Source: Pseudoalteromonas sp. MEBiC 03607
Lineage (GTDB): Bacteria > Pseudomonadota > Gammaproteobacteria > Enterobacterales > Alteromonadaceae
Direction of reading: 5' to 3'
Assembly (NCBI RefSeq): GCF_004792295.1
Contig: NZ_SRRY01000002.1
Span: 124,001 to 188,000 of the forward strand
DNA: 64,000 nucleotides
Positions within the stretch are counted from its first letter, which is position 1. Each line of letters begins with the position of its first letter. The notes below the pieces were generated by a model, which did no database searches, had not been told where the DNA came from, and was given only the letters and a program-made list of their open reading frames with translations. The position numbers and the translations under genes were made by a program. This document shows positions 27,456 to 36,823 of this stretch, one piece after another.

Positions 27456-28013
27456 TTACTCACTCTTCGCCGGCTTTTTCAAAATCTTGTCTTTAAAATC
27501 AAGTACCTTGCCAATGCCAGAACCTAGTTTCATAAGGCTTTGAAGCTGTTCAGGGCTTAAGCGTTGTAGCTCTGCTGACCACTTGGTTACAGTTTCGAGT
27601 AGGTCGTGAATTTCTTGCATTTGCTGCTGAGCAAAGCGCTCATCATCAGTGTGCGCTTCTTCTAAAATGTTATCGCGAAGCAGGCTAAGGGTTGGGTCTA
27701 TCTCGCGCTTTTTACGCTCTTCGAATACGCGGTTGGCCATATCCCAAATGCTGCCAGCAGGGCCGTAGTATTCTTTACGATCACCCGGAATATGATGCAC
27801 TTTAATTAAGCGCCAAGACTGTAGCTCTTTAATACCCATGCTTACGTTTCCGCGCGAGATACTTAAGGTATCGGCAATTTCATTGGCCGTCATTGGCTCT
27901 TTAGTAATGGTTAATAATCCACACATTTGACCAATGGTACGGTTAAAGCCCCAACGGCTACCCATTTCACCGCAGTGCATAACAAAAGCTAAGTTTTTTT
28001 CAGATAGGCTCAT
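27456..28013 (-). CDS. GbsR/MarR-family transcriptional regulator
   Basis: 185 residues with a winged-helix domain at about 20-100 (IGQMCGLLTITKEPMTANEIADTLSISRGNVSMGIKELQSW read as helix-turn-helix blocks), then KEYYGPAGSIWDMANRVFEERKKRE and a helical dimerisation tail. GbsR-type regulators control osmoprotectant and membrane-related genes in other bacteria. It is divergent from the alcohol dehydrogenase gene and may regulate it. Its stop codon lies within a 17-base repeat that ends the REP region. Confidence 0.88.
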   Translation of the reverse strand: MSLSEKNLAFVMHCGEMGSRWGFNRTIGQMCGLLTITKEPMTANEIADTLSISRGNVSMGIKELQSWRLIKVHHIPGDRKEYYGPAGSIWDMANRVFEERKKREIDPTLSLLRDNILEEAHTDDERFAQQQMQEIHDLLETVTKWSAELQRLSPEQLQSLMKLGSGIGKVLDFKDKILKKPAKSE

Positions 28014-28122
28014 AATTTTTAGTATTCAAAAATTTCAGAAATTAAATGCTAGCACGCTCGGGGTATAACTAAAAGAAATAGCCACTATGTAATCTGCTAC
28101 TACTAAAGTGTAGATACGCCAT

Positions 28123-28150
28123 ATTTAAATTTAAGTCATTGAATTTAAAT
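28123..28150. promoter_or_regulatory. inverted repeat in the GbsR/adhP divergent spacer
   Basis: ATTTAAATT (28123-28131) and AATTTAAAT (28142-28150) are perfect inverted copies spaced by 10 bases. The position between regulator and target gene suits an operator; AT-richness makes chance occurrence possible. Confidence 0.35.
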
Positions 28151-28262
28151 GAAAGATTAATTAAATGTCGCAGTGATTAGCTATTTGATGTGGATCAATA
28201 ATAGTGACAGTTAATAAGTTTATCGTATAGGCTGAAATCTAATAATACCATGGAGGAACGTT

Positions 28263-29273
28263 ATGAAAGCTGCAGTAAATAAAGAGTACAAGGGTAAATT
28301 AACTATCGAAGATATCCCATGCCCAGAGGTGGGAATTAACGATGTGCTAGTTAAAATTGCCGCATGTGGAGTGTGCCACACAGATTTACACGCTTGTCAT
28401 GGAGATTGGCCAGTCAAACCAAAAATGCCATTAGTACCGGGCCATGAAGGGGTAGGTACTATCGAAAAAGTAGGCGCAAACATTAAGCACTTATCAGTAG
28501 GAGACCGTGTCGGTGTTCCTTGGTTGTATAGCGCCTGTGGTCATTGTGAGTTTTGTTTAGAAGGCAAAGAAACCTTATGCCTTGAGCAGCACAACACGGG
28601 GTATTCAGTTGATGGTGGTTACGCTGAGTACTGTGTAGCCCATGGCGATTACGTGGTGAAAATTCCTGAAGGATTAGGGTTTGCAGAAGCCGCACCTTTG
28701 TTTTGTGCGGGGGTTACAACCTATAAAGCGCTTAAAGTAACTGATGCAAAAGCGGGTGATTGGGTGGCAATTGTCGGTGTTGGCGGCCTTGGCCATTTAG
28801 CAGTGCAGTACGCAAAAGCAATGGGCTTTAATGTAATTGCCGTTGATACCGGCGAGAGCAAGTTGGCACTAGCCAAAGAGCTTGGCGCAGACATCACCAT
28901 AGATTTTATGAAGCAAGTACCTTCAGAAACCATTTTTGAACAAGTGGGCGGGGCACATGGCGTTGTGTGTACAGCTGTTTCAAAACCCGGTTTTGAGCAA
29001 GCTTATAAAAGTGTACGCCGTGGCGGTAAGTGCGTACTTGTAGGTTTACCACCAGAAGATATGCCACTGCCAATTTTCGATACTGTATTAAATGGGGTAT
29101 CTGTTGTAGGCTCTATCGTTGGTACTCGTAAAGACTTACAAGAATGCCTCGACTTTGCTGCTAAAGGTAAAGTTAAAGCCATTATTGAAGAAAAACGCCT
29201 AGAAGATATCAACGATATTTTTGACGACATGCTTAAAGGCGATATCACAGGCCGAATCGTAATGACGCTTTAA
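28263..29273 (+). CDS. adhP: zinc-dependent alcohol dehydrogenase AdhP
   Basis: Oxidises short-chain alcohols with NAD, or reduces aldehydes. 336 residues, the AdhP length. Catalytic zinc ligands Cys38 and His61 lie in CGVCHTD and GHEGVG. The structural zinc cysteines are 92, 95, 98 and 106. The Rossmann motif is [22 protein letters not shown] precedes the ATG. It stands alone, divergent from a GbsR-type regulator. Confidence 0.95.
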   Translation: MKAAVNKEYKGKLTIEDIPCPEVGINDVLVKIAACGVCHTDLHACHGDWPVKPKMPLVPGHEGVGTIEKVGANIKHLSVGDRVGVPWLYSACGHCEFCLEGKETLCLEQHNTGYSVDGGYAEYCVAHGDYVVKIPEGLGFAEAAPLFCAGVTTYKALKVTDAKAGDWVAIVGVGGLGHLAVQYAKAMGFNVIAVDTGESKLALAKELGADITIDFMKQVPSETIFEQVGGAHGVVCTAVSKPGFEQAYKSVRRGGKCVLVGLPPEDMPLPIFDTVLNGVSVVGSIVGTRKDLQECLDFAAKGKVKAIIEEKRLEDINDIFDDMLKGDITGRIVMTL

Positions 29274-29549
29274 GCTGAGTTAGTTAACGCTGTCAGGTTT
29301 GGTTAAGTGATTCAATTGAATCTGACAGTAACATTACAAATAGGATCAATAAGTTAACTTATTGGCTTCATACATTTTCCTTGTAAAAAATATAATTGCA
29401 TATCTAGCCAAAGTTAGGTGTAATGATATCTGAACATACGCTGAGCAGTGCAGGGAATGCTGAAATAATAGCTAAGCTAAAGCCACCAAAAGCAAATTCT
29501 CATAGCATAAACAACACTAACTCTGACACACCGAGCAGGTAGCGGCTCA
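29274..29549. other. spacer after adhP without a gene
   Basis: Contains CTGTCAG..CTGACAG inverted repeats (29290-29328) around a perfect 14 bp palindrome, GATTCAATTGAATC (29309-29322). No T-run follows, so it is a doubtful terminator. The rest shows no gene. Confidence 0.45.
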
Positions 29550-29609
29550 GTCCAACAAGCGATTATGCAAACACAAACTGCGTGTTGCATAAATACTAAA
29601 ATGTTATGT
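29550..29609 (+). other. attC-like site upstream of an unknown gene
   Basis: GTCCAAC (29550-29556) fits the integron R'' box RYYYAAC, and GTTATGT (29603-29609) is close to the R' box GTTRRRY. Between them TTATGCAA (29563-29570) pairs with TTGCATAA (29585-29592) and CAC with GTG, leaving one unpaired A (29571), as the extrahelical base in attC. The gene behind it starts 21 bases later, normal for a cassette. Confidence 0.42.
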
Positions 29610-29629
29610 ATGAATGGAGGTTGTTATAA

Positions 29630-30259
29630 ATGGACGATTTTTTGAAAGGCGTTTATGTTAGAGAGATTAAAAAACAATGTGAGTTTGGGTTGGCTGCGGT
29701 CAAGTATTTAAACCATGCATTGCAACAGCTACATAATCAAGAACTATCACAAGAAGAAAGGCAGTTTTACCATTCCGAAGTATTTAGACAAATTCATAGC
29801 TTATTAACCCATGCCAGTAATGTTTCTAGAATGTTTTGGCCACCAATACCTAGACAGAAGCAGAATGAAACAGACCAAAACTATGAAAATAGAATACTGA
29901 CAATAGACAAGGTAGTAAGAGGCAGAGCCCTCAAGGGTGAGTACGGGCTGGACGATAATAACCCATTAAAAAATAGAAAACTACGTGATCACTTGGAGCA
30001 CTATGATGAGCGACTTGACCATTGGCGTAACAATAGCATCAATAGAAATATTGTCAGCGATACTATTGGGCCGCCAAATGCGATCGTCGGTCCAGCAGAG
30101 TCAGATATGATGCGCTGGTTTGACCCAACCAGAAACGTCTTTAAATTCCGAGGTGAGGAATACGACCTTCAGAGTATTACTACATCTATAGACCAGTTAT
30201 TACTTCGTTCGCGTAACCTTGAAGAAGAATTGTGGAATCGCCGAGTCAACCCATTATAA
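29630..30259 (+). CDS. hypothetical protein, possible integron cassette gene
   Basis: 209 residues, unrecognised. It starts with ATG behind GGAGG (about 29617). The protein is soluble and mostly helical, rich in Asn, Arg, Gln and Glu, with segments such as KQCEFGLAAVKYLNHAL and KLRDHLEHYDERLDHW that look like a helical bundle. No signal peptide, membrane helix or catalytic motif is recognisable. The stop codon TAA falls within the possible attC box that follows, and another attC-like sequence precedes it. Composition and content are unlike the neighbours. It could be a cargo gene of unknown or defence-related role; that is speculation. Confidence 0.68.
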   Translation: MDDFLKGVYVREIKKQCEFGLAAVKYLNHALQQLHNQELSQEERQFYHSEVFRQIHSLLTHASNVSRMFWPPIPRQKQNETDQNYENRILTIDKVVRGRALKGEYGLDDNNPLKNRKLRDHLEHYDERLDHWRNNSINRNIVSDTIGPPNAIVGPAESDMMRWFDPTRNVFKFRGEEYDLQSITTSIDQLLLRSRNLEEELWNRRVNPL

Positions 30260-30303
30260 CAAGCGGTTTTAGTCGCCATGCATGCATAGCTGGGCGTTAA
30301 GAA
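30254..30303 (+). other. short attC-like sequence after the unknown gene
   Basis: TTATAAC (30254-30260) overlaps the stop codon, and GGGCGTTAAGA (to 30302) ends the site. ATAAC is complementary to GTTAT of the upstream site, as expected for the two ends of one circular cassette. A near-palindrome GCCATGCATGCATAGC sits in the middle. At about 50 bases it is short for attC, so the call is weak. Confidence 0.32.
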
Positions 30304-30366
30304 TAAATACTCAAACTCATTTATCTCCAAAAACAAGCCATCACTAAAACCCGTTCTCACCAAACA

Positions 30367-30398
30367 AAAAAGCGCGACCTACTTAAGCCGCGCTTTTT
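30367..30398. terminator. bidirectional terminator before the siderophore receptor
   Basis: AAAAAGCGCG (30367-30376) pairs with CGCGCTTTTT (30389-30398) across 12 bases. It ends the minus-strand receptor gene. Confidence 0.88.
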
Positions 30399-30413
30399 GC
30401 TATCAACTCACAA

Positions 30414-32825
30414 TTAAAGTGTGTAGCTAAAGGTTAATTTAGCATTACGCTCTTCACCTGGCATACCGCCTAAAAACATAGCTTTTGAGTAATAGGTTTT
30501 GTTAAACAAGTTATTTAGGTTTAACTGTAGTTTCCAATTATCTGTTTGATATTGAATTGCGGCGTCGTACACCGTGTAGCTTGGTACGTAGCCATCAGGA
30601 ATACCAAACGAGGTTGAGTTTGTGCTGCGGTCATCAATATATTGCACGCCTGCGCTAATTGTCAGTGGCTCGGCTAAATCAAACCATTTAGCGTCATAGC
30701 TTAACCAGCTGCTTGCTGTTACATAAGGCACACCTTTTTGGCGAGAATCAAAGCTTGATGAATTTGGATTTTGCTTATCGCGCGCGTCTTGATACACCGC
30801 GTTTACGTTAAGTTTCCACTGCTCGTTTAAATCGGCATTTAAATCAAGTTCAACACCTTTGGTTTGCTCTTCACCATCGTAAAAGCTTTTTGGTACTGAA
30901 GCATCAGATACACCGGCTTCGTAATCTGGGTTGGCATACTCAAGGTTTGTACGGGCACTATCAAATACCACAAGTGAGGCCAGTAGTTGATCATCAAAGG
31001 CTTTTACACGCATACCAATGTCGTTACTGACTGACTCTGCGTCATCGCGGTCTGCTTTGTTACCCGATACACTGCCAAGCACGCTGTAGGCTGTACGACC
31101 TTTAGAGTGGTTTACAAAGAACGAAATATCATCGCTCAGTTTGTAGGTTGCACCTAGGTTGTAGGTCATACCGCTGTCTGATGTATCTGCTTCTGGCGTT
31201 GGCTCGGCGGCACTGGCACGGTAGCGCGCATCAACACCAAAATGTTCGTAGCTTTGTTTAATACGGTTAAAGGCAACGCCTACTCGGGTTGTAAAGGTAT
31301 CGTGAATATAGGCAACATGTTGAATACCCACACCCCAAGCTTGAACTTTTTTATTGTAATCGCTGGTTTTTAGTGGGTCGTAATCAAAAAAGCTGCCTTC
31401 GCCCCAGTTTGGGTTACGAATATCAAAAATGTAAGGTAATTGACCTTTGTAAATAACCTCTCCATCTTTGTTTTTAATGACCTGATCAGCATCGTAAATT
31501 GAATATTGTTTAAAACGAATATCGCGGTCTTCGTAGTTGGCGTTTACCAGTAGTTCGTTATCGATTCCGGCAAAGCTAAAGTCATAACGCAAGTCAGCAA
31601 AGTATTGCCATGATTTTTCGTCAGCTTCTACTTGGCGGTACTCTTGGCGACGCGCGGCAAATGGGTAAAGTACGTCATCAACCACTAAAGGTGCGCGCGG
31701 GTCTGCATTGATCACGCCATTACGGTTCCAATAAACATAGTTATAAGCACCCGTTTGGCGGGCAAAGCTCGATTCGTAATTACGATATTGTAGTTGCTGA
31801 TTTAAAAATAAATTATCAGTAATAAAGTAGTTATGAGTTAACTTAAAGCGTAGCTCTTCGCCTTCGTTGTCATTTGCCATTGGCGAGATAATACCGTTAT
31901 GACCAAAGGTATAAGGTGTTAGGCCATCATTTGCTGCCAGTGAGTCTGCTAATTGTTGGCGTTGCTGTTCGGTTAGTTGCAGGCCTTTTGCCGTTGCATC
32001 GTTAATTAAATCGGCAGCGGTTACTTCACCTGCGGTTTTACCATTCACTGAGTCGCTGTTAAAGATACGAATAGGGTGGCCAATTGAATCAACGGCAATG
32101 GCATCTTTGATGTAAGCGGCAGAAATCATGATGTCTTGTTTGTCGCTTAATACGTATTTTAATGCGCCATAAATTTCATCGCGGTCGTCTTTTAAGTCGC
32201 GGTAACCATCGCTACGAGCAGTTTTTGCGTTAACGCGATAAGCAAGGTTTTCGGTTAATGCTGCTGTGCTATCAAAGCCTAATGAGTAGCTATCCCATTG
32301 ACCAAGCTCAGCATTAACGGTGTGTTTTTCAGTGAATTGCGGTTTCTTTTCAATAAGGTTGATAACACCGCCTGCGCTACCCATACCATATAAGCCCGTT
32401 GCTGGGCCTTTAAGTACTTCTACAGATTCAACATTGGTCATTGAGCGTGTTGGGTTAAAGGTGTTACCTAGGCCTGCACCACCGTACATGCCATCGTAAG
32501 TATAGTTTGCACCTAAACCGCGGATCACTAAGTTATCGCCAATGCCGTAGTTATTACCGGCTTGGGTTACACCACTGATGTTACGCACTAAGTCTTGTAA
32601 GTTTGTCGCACCTTGCGAGTTGATAAGCTCTTGATCAACAACCACAACCGGGGCTGGCGTTTCCATTAGGGTCATATTTGATTTAGTGGCAAGGCCAGAT
32701 TCAAGTACTACTCGGTTTTGTTTGTCGTAAACGGTAATACGTTCAACTGAATCTAAATCGTTGGCGGTTGCATTGAATGCGCTTAAGCAAGCTAGAGCTA
32801 AAATTGAGTATTTATGTGTCGTCAT
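30414..32825 (-). CDS. TonB-dependent siderophore receptor
   Basis: Outer-membrane iron-chelate transporter. The start is placed at ATG 32825 (MTTHKYSILALACLSAFNATAND, a signal peptide); the longer TTG frame adds ten residues with no signal character. This gives 803 residues. Plug blocks are VVVDQELINSQGATNLQDLV, GDNLVIRGLGANYTYDGMYG and NVESVEVLKGPATGLYGMGSAGGVINLIEKKP, typical of the siderophore group. The barrel ends in FSYTL. A Fur-box-like sequence lies just upstream. The gene stands alone, followed by an amidohydrolase gene on the same strand upstream. Confidence 0.92.
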   Translation of the reverse strand: MTTHKYSILALACLSAFNATANDLDSVERITVYDKQNRVVLESGLATKSNMTLMETPAPVVVVDQELINSQGATNLQDLVRNISGVTQAGNNYGIGDNLVIRGLGANYTYDGMYGGAGLGNTFNPTRSMTNVESVEVLKGPATGLYGMGSAGGVINLIEKKPQFTEKHTVNAELGQWDSYSLGFDSTAALTENLAYRVNAKTARSDGYRDLKDDRDEIYGALKYVLSDKQDIMISAAYIKDAIAVDSIGHPIRIFNSDSVNGKTAGEVTAADLINDATAKGLQLTEQQRQQLADSLAANDGLTPYTFGHNGIISPMANDNEGEELRFKLTHNYFITDNLFLNQQLQYRNYESSFARQTGAYNYVYWNRNGVINADPRAPLVVDDVLYPFAARRQEYRQVEADEKSWQYFADLRYDFSFAGIDNELLVNANYEDRDIRFKQYSIYDADQVIKNKDGEVIYKGQLPYIFDIRNPNWGEGSFFDYDPLKTSDYNKKVQAWGVGIQHVAYIHDTFTTRVGVAFNRIKQSYEHFGVDARYRASAAEPTPEADTSDSGMTYNLGATYKLSDDISFFVNHSKGRTAYSVLGSVSGNKADRDDAESVSNDIGMRVKAFDDQLLASLVVFDSARTNLEYANPDYEAGVSDASVPKSFYDGEEQTKGVELDLNADLNEQWKLNVNAVYQDARDKQNPNSSSFDSRQKGVPYVTASSWLSYDAKWFDLAEPLTISAGVQYIDDRSTNSTSFGIPDGYVPSYTVYDAAIQYQTDNWKLQLNLNNLFNKTYYSKAMFLGGMPGEERNAKLTFSYTL

Positions 32826-32851
32826 TATAGGTAAATCGTCGAAATTTTTCG

Positions 32852-32878
32852 GCAATGATAATGCGAGTTGTTTTCATT
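32852..32878 (-). promoter_or_regulatory. candidate Fur box
   Basis: AATGATAATGCGAG and a trailing TTTTCATT lie 30-50 bases before the receptor start. The 19 bases beginning at 32851 match 11 of 19 positions of the Fur consensus by eye, including an uninterrupted AATGATAAT. This agrees with an iron-uptake receptor. Confidence 0.5.
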
Positions 32879-32985
32879 TCAAGTTTTATTTATCTGTTTT
32901 GGGTAATTTCTTTTATTAGATACAAGTTGCTAACAACAGGTTTTATGGTTGGTAATTTTGTTTACGGTATAGATACAAGTGAGGG

Positions 32986-33015
32986 TTGCTGGCTTCACTC
33001 ATGCAAAGCCAGCAA
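32986..33015 (-). terminator. hairpin after the amidohydrolase gene
   Basis: TTGCTGGCTT (32986-32995) pairs perfectly with AAGCCAGCAA (33006-33015), 10-base loop, 7 bases after the stop codon. The U-run is missing, so termination strength is uncertain. Confidence 0.5.
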
Positions 33016-33021
33016 AATAGC

Positions 33022-34290
33022 TTATTTAAAAACTTTGCCGTCTTTCATAACAAATTGTACATCTTCAAGTACTGCAATGTTTTCAAGTGGGTTGCCTTTA
33101 ACGGCAATAATATCGGCTAAGAAGCCGCTTTTGATTTGGCCAAGTTGATCATCCATTTTTAGCAGTTTAGCGCTATTGATGGTGGCAGACTGCAATGCTT
33201 GCAGGGGGGTCATACCAAATTCAACCATACGCGAGAACTGCTTTGCGTTATCGCCATGAGGGTAAATCGCTGCATCGGTACCAAATACCATGTTTACGCC
33301 TGCTTTTACTGCACGGCTAAAGCTATCACGTTGCTTTTTAGATACTTGGCGTTCTTTATTGAGATTTTCTTCTGCAACCCCGTTTTGTTCGCCAAAGGCA
33401 AGGGTGTACTCAGTGTTGTAAATATCCATTGAGAACCAAGTGCCGTGTTCTTTCGCAAGTTTAATGGCTTCGTCATCAACAAAACTAACGTGTTCAACAC
33501 TGTCTACACCGGCAACAATGGCCGCTTTAATACCACTTGTACCATGCGCATGAGCAGCAACGGTTAGGCCACGTAAATGAGCTTCGTCAACAATGGCGTT
33601 CATTTCGTCTTGGCTATATTGTTGAATACCTACTTTGGTGCCTTTTGAAAATACGCCGCCTGTTGCACAAAACTTAATGGCATTGGCACCGTACTTAATG
33701 TTTTCACGCACTTTAGCGCGCACAGCCCAAGGGCCATCAGCAACGCCTTCTGCGGTGTATTTCATTTCTGGTGGTAAACGGTTGTTATCGCAGTGACCGC
33801 CAGTAACACCTAAAGACGGGCCAGCCGCCCAAATACGTGGGCCAACAATATCGCCTGAGTTAATGCCATCGCGTACTGCAATCACGCTGTAGCCTTCTGC
33901 GCCTAAGTTACGCAGCGTTGTAAAGCCTGCATACAGTGTTTTTTCGGCAAAGTGCGCCGCTTTAATAGCTTTACGCGGAATCGATTGACCAATTCGCTCA
34001 CTGCGCGGCACGGTAGGGTCGCTTGTTAAATGCACATGCATATCCATTAAACCTGGTACCAGAGTCAGCTCTGGTAATTGAATATGCTTATCGCCGTCTT
34101 TTAAGTTTGGCTGTTTATTGCTTTGTACAGCTGTAATTTGACCATTATCTATACTGATAAGTGGTGATTTAATCAGTTTACCTGAATTTACATCTACCAT
34201 GGCTTTTGCCGATAAGTAGGTGGTTGCGTAGGTATTTAAAGAGGTTAGGCAAGCAAGGCCTAGGCTAATAGCGAGAGCTGTCTTTTTCAT
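33022..34290 (-). CDS. secreted amidohydrolase-family metal hydrolase
   Basis: 422 residues, signal peptide cut near TYA (residue 23). The amidohydrolase TIM barrel has its first metal motif in LMDMHVHLT, a second His block in GLTVAAHAHGTSG, then VDSVEHVSFVD, and the Asp ligand in FGTDAAIYPHGDN. The family includes secreted Xaa-Pro and Xaa-Arg dipeptidases and imidazolonepropionase-like enzymes; the substrate is not clear here. The next divergent gene is a peptidase-like lipoprotein, which would fit peptide degradation. Confidence 0.88.
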   Translation of the reverse strand: MKKTALAISLGLACLTSLNTYATTYLSAKAMVDVNSGKLIKSPLISIDNGQITAVQSNKQPNLKDGDKHIQLPELTLVPGLMDMHVHLTSDPTVPRSERIGQSIPRKAIKAAHFAEKTLYAGFTTLRNLGAEGYSVIAVRDGINSGDIVGPRIWAAGPSLGVTGGHCDNNRLPPEMKYTAEGVADGPWAVRAKVRENIKYGANAIKFCATGGVFSKGTKVGIQQYSQDEMNAIVDEAHLRGLTVAAHAHGTSGIKAAIVAGVDSVEHVSFVDDEAIKLAKEHGTWFSMDIYNTEYTLAFGEQNGVAEENLNKERQVSKKQRDSFSRAVKAGVNMVFGTDAAIYPHGDNAKQFSRMVEFGMTPLQALQSATINSAKLLKMDDQLGQIKSGFLADIIAVKGNPLENIAVLEDVQFVMKDGKVFK

Positions 34291-34375
34291 TTTTATTCAA
34301 AATTGGTAAGTCGAGCCGCCACTCTAGCAATCAGCTTGTTAAGTGTAAATAAACTGCGATAAGTTGCAGCGCTAC

Positions 34376-34405
34376 TTGCTAAATAGGGAACTAAACCCTC
34401 ATAAT
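34376..34405 (+). promoter_or_regulatory. possible promoter of the DUF885 gene
   Basis: TTGCTA (34376-34381) and CATAAT (34400-34405) with an 18-base spacer, about 30 bases upstream of the ATG. Confidence 0.4.
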
Positions 34406-34437
34406 TTACGCGTACTTAATATAAGGGCAGGGAAAGA

Positions 34438-36261
34438 ATGAAAAACGTAAAACTAGCACTACTTAGTTCGGCGGTGATGTTTGCATTACTTGGTTGTAAT
34501 GAATCAACGCCAAGCAACGAAAAAACAACGCAGGCAGTAAGCAAACAAGCGCCAAGCGCAACGTCAGCCAAAGAGCAACTTGATACATTACTAGCAGACT
34601 ACTTTGAAGCAGGCTTAAAGTTTAATCCAATTGGCGGTACTTACATTGGTCGCAGCGAATATAACGACCAATTTATTGCACCTATTAGTAAAGCAAACCG
34701 CGACGAGCAGCTTAACTTTGTTAAAGAATACAAAAACAAACTAGCAAATATCGACAAAGCGCAATTAACAGGTCAGTCATTATTGAGCTACGAAATTCTA
34801 GCCCGCGATTTAGACCTTGCGATTGAAGGCGCTCAGTTTCCAAGTTACTTAATGCCAATTAACCAAATGGGCGGGGCGCATAATACCTTTGCTGCGCTAG
34901 GTTCTGGGCAAAGCGCACAACCTTTTAACACGGTTGAAGATTATCAAGCATTTGAAAAACGTGCTGACGGTTTCATCGCTTGGCTAGACAGTGTTGAGCA
35001 GTCAATGCGCCAAGGCATGAAAGACAAAGTTGTTCTTCCTAAGCCGCTTGCTGAAAAACTATTACCGCAATTTCAAACTCATATTGTAGAAAAACCAGAA
35101 GAGTCATTATTCTGGGGGCCAATTGCTCAGTTACCTGAGTCTTTTAGCGACGAGCAAAAAGCACAGCTAACAAGCGCGTACACGGCGATGATCAGCGAGC
35201 GTTTAGTGCCTGCGTATCAAAAAATGGCTGACTTTTTAGCGAATGAATATATTCCAAATGCCCGTGAAAGCATTGGTTACAGTGACCTACCAAATGGTAA
35301 AGCATGGTATGAGTATCAAATTAAACAGCATACAACGCTTAGCTTAAACGCCGATGAAATTCATGATATTGGTTTAAGCGAAGTATCGCGCATTTTATCT
35401 GAGATGAAAAAAGTCAAAGAGACTGTCGGTTTTGAAGGCGATTTAAAAGCGTTTTTTGAACACCTAAGAACCTCAGATGAGTTTTACTACGATACGCCAG
35501 AAGAGCTAATTGCCGCGTACGAAGCAGTAAAAGAGAAGATTGATGCTAAGCTGCCGCAAATGTTCGATATTGCGCCAAAAGCGCCATACGTAGTTAAAGC
35601 AGTTGAAGATTTCCGCGCAGAATCTGCTGCGGGTGCATCTTACCAGTCGCCAGCACCAGATGGTTCGCGCCCAGGTATTTTTTATATCAATACCTTTAAC
35701 CTAAAAGCACAACCTAAGTTTTTACTTGAAACCTTATCTATTCACGAAGCCGCACCGGGTCACCACTTTCAAATTGCCTTGCAACAAGAAATTGAAGGAT
35801 TACCGCTGTTTCGTAAATTCGGTGGCTACACGGTATTTGCAGAAGGTTGGGCATTGTATGCAGAAAGCTTAGGTAAAGAGCTTGGTTTATTCACGGACCC
35901 TTACATGTGGTACGGCCGTTTATCAGATGAGCAATTACGTGCAATGCGCTTAGTGCTTGATACTGGTTTCCATGCAAAGGGTTGGACACGTCAACAAGGT
36001 ATTGATTACATGTTGGCTAACTCATCAATGGCCGAAAGTGACATTATTGCCGAAGTTGAGCGTTACATTGCATGGCCGGGCCAAGCGCTGTCGTACAAGT
36101 TAGGTCAGTTCAAAATTCAAGAACTACGTGACTACGCGAGCAAAGAGCTGGGCGATAAGTTCGACATAAAAGCTTTCCATACGCAAGTTCTAATTGATGG
36201 CGCATTACCTATGCCAATTCTTGAAGAGAAAATTAAGCGTTGGGTTAACGAGCAAAAATAG
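34438..36261 (+). CDS. DUF885 family lipoprotein, probable zinc peptidase
   Basis: 607 residues. Lipoprotein signal MKNVKLALLSSAVMFALLGC gives lipidation at Cys20. The DUF885 domain covers nearly all the rest, with the zinc-binding motif HEAAPGHHFQ and the downstream Glu in FAEGWALYAE. Family members are secreted carboxypeptidase- or oligopeptidase-like enzymes of marine gammaproteobacteria. With the adjacent amidohydrolase and nearby M1 peptidase it suggests peptide scavenging at the cell surface. Confidence 0.88.
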   Translation: MKNVKLALLSSAVMFALLGCNESTPSNEKTTQAVSKQAPSATSAKEQLDTLLADYFEAGLKFNPIGGTYIGRSEYNDQFIAPISKANRDEQLNFVKEYKNKLANIDKAQLTGQSLLSYEILARDLDLAIEGAQFPSYLMPINQMGGAHNTFAALGSGQSAQPFNTVEDYQAFEKRADGFIAWLDSVEQSMRQGMKDKVVLPKPLAEKLLPQFQTHIVEKPEESLFWGPIAQLPESFSDEQKAQLTSAYTAMISERLVPAYQKMADFLANEYIPNARESIGYSDLPNGKAWYEYQIKQHTTLSLNADEIHDIGLSEVSRILSEMKKVKETVGFEGDLKAFFEHLRTSDEFYYDTPEELIAAYEAVKEKIDAKLPQMFDIAPKAPYVVKAVEDFRAESAAGASYQSPAPDGSRPGIFYINTFNLKAQPKFLLETLSIHEAAPGHHFQIALQQEIEGLPLFRKFGGYTVFAEGWALYAESLGKELGLFTDPYMWYGRLSDEQLRAMRLVLDTGFHAKGWTRQQGIDYMLANSSMAESDIIAEVERYIAWPGQALSYKLGQFKIQELRDYASKELGDKFDIKAFHTQVLIDGALPMPILEEKIKRWVNEQK

Positions 36262-36325
36262 CACCTTTGCGCGCATGCTGGCTTTACGCTAGAATGCGCG
36301 CTGTTTAGGGGCTTTGAGTAATACC

Positions 36326-36823
36326 ATGTTAGAAGATCAATTTTGGCTTAAGCGCTCGCTTGAGCAAATGTCACAACCCGAATGGGAAGCCATTTGTGAC
36401 GGCTGTGGTAAATGTTGTTTAAACACATTTATCGACAGTGAAGACGAAGATGAATTTACCGCAACGGATCAACTTCGCGAGGGTGAAGAACTCATTTTCA
36501 CTAATATCGTTTGCCAATACCTAGACAACGACACCTGTGGGTGTAGCGAATATGCGAACCGCCAAACCTTGGTGCCTTCATGTGTAAAGCTCACTAAAGA
36601 AAACCTCAAAGATATCTTTTTTATGCCACAAAGTTGTAGCTACCGACGCCTTTACGAAGGCCGTGGCCTTGCGTCTTGGCACCCGCTACTAAACAGTGGC
36701 AGTAAAGACATGATGCATGAGTTGGGTATTTCTGTGCGTGACAAAACAGTGAAAGACTGCGACGTAGACCTAGATGACTTTGACCTTTACGTGGCCGAAT
36801 GGCCAACCAGAGACATTGATTAA
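36326..36823 (+). CDS. YcgN family cysteine cluster protein
   Basis: The UPF0260/YcgN family is small, cytoplasmic and rich in cysteines that may bind zinc or an iron-sulphur cluster. Cysteine blocks: CDGCGKCCLNTF, VCQYLDNDTCGCSEY, VPSCVKL and PQSCSYR. I prefer ATG 36326 (165 residues, MLEDQFWLKR), which aligns with the start of E. coli YcgN; a TTG at 36314 would add four residues. Its stop shares one base with the start of the methyltransferase gene, so the two are translationally coupled. Confidence 0.9.
   Translation: MLEDQFWLKRSLEQMSQPEWEAICDGCGKCCLNTFIDSEDEDEFTATDQLREGEELIFTNIVCQYLDNDTCGCSEYANRQTLVPSCVKLTKENLKDIFFMPQSCSYRRLYEGRGLASWHPLLNSGSKDMMHELGISVRDKTVKDCDVDLDDFDLYVAEWPTRDID

Noticed and set aside
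32855..33148. 97-codon plus-strand frame starting upstream of the siderophore receptor
   Set aside because: Its second half is antisense to the amidohydrolase gene, and its start covers the Fur-box region; no ribosome site.
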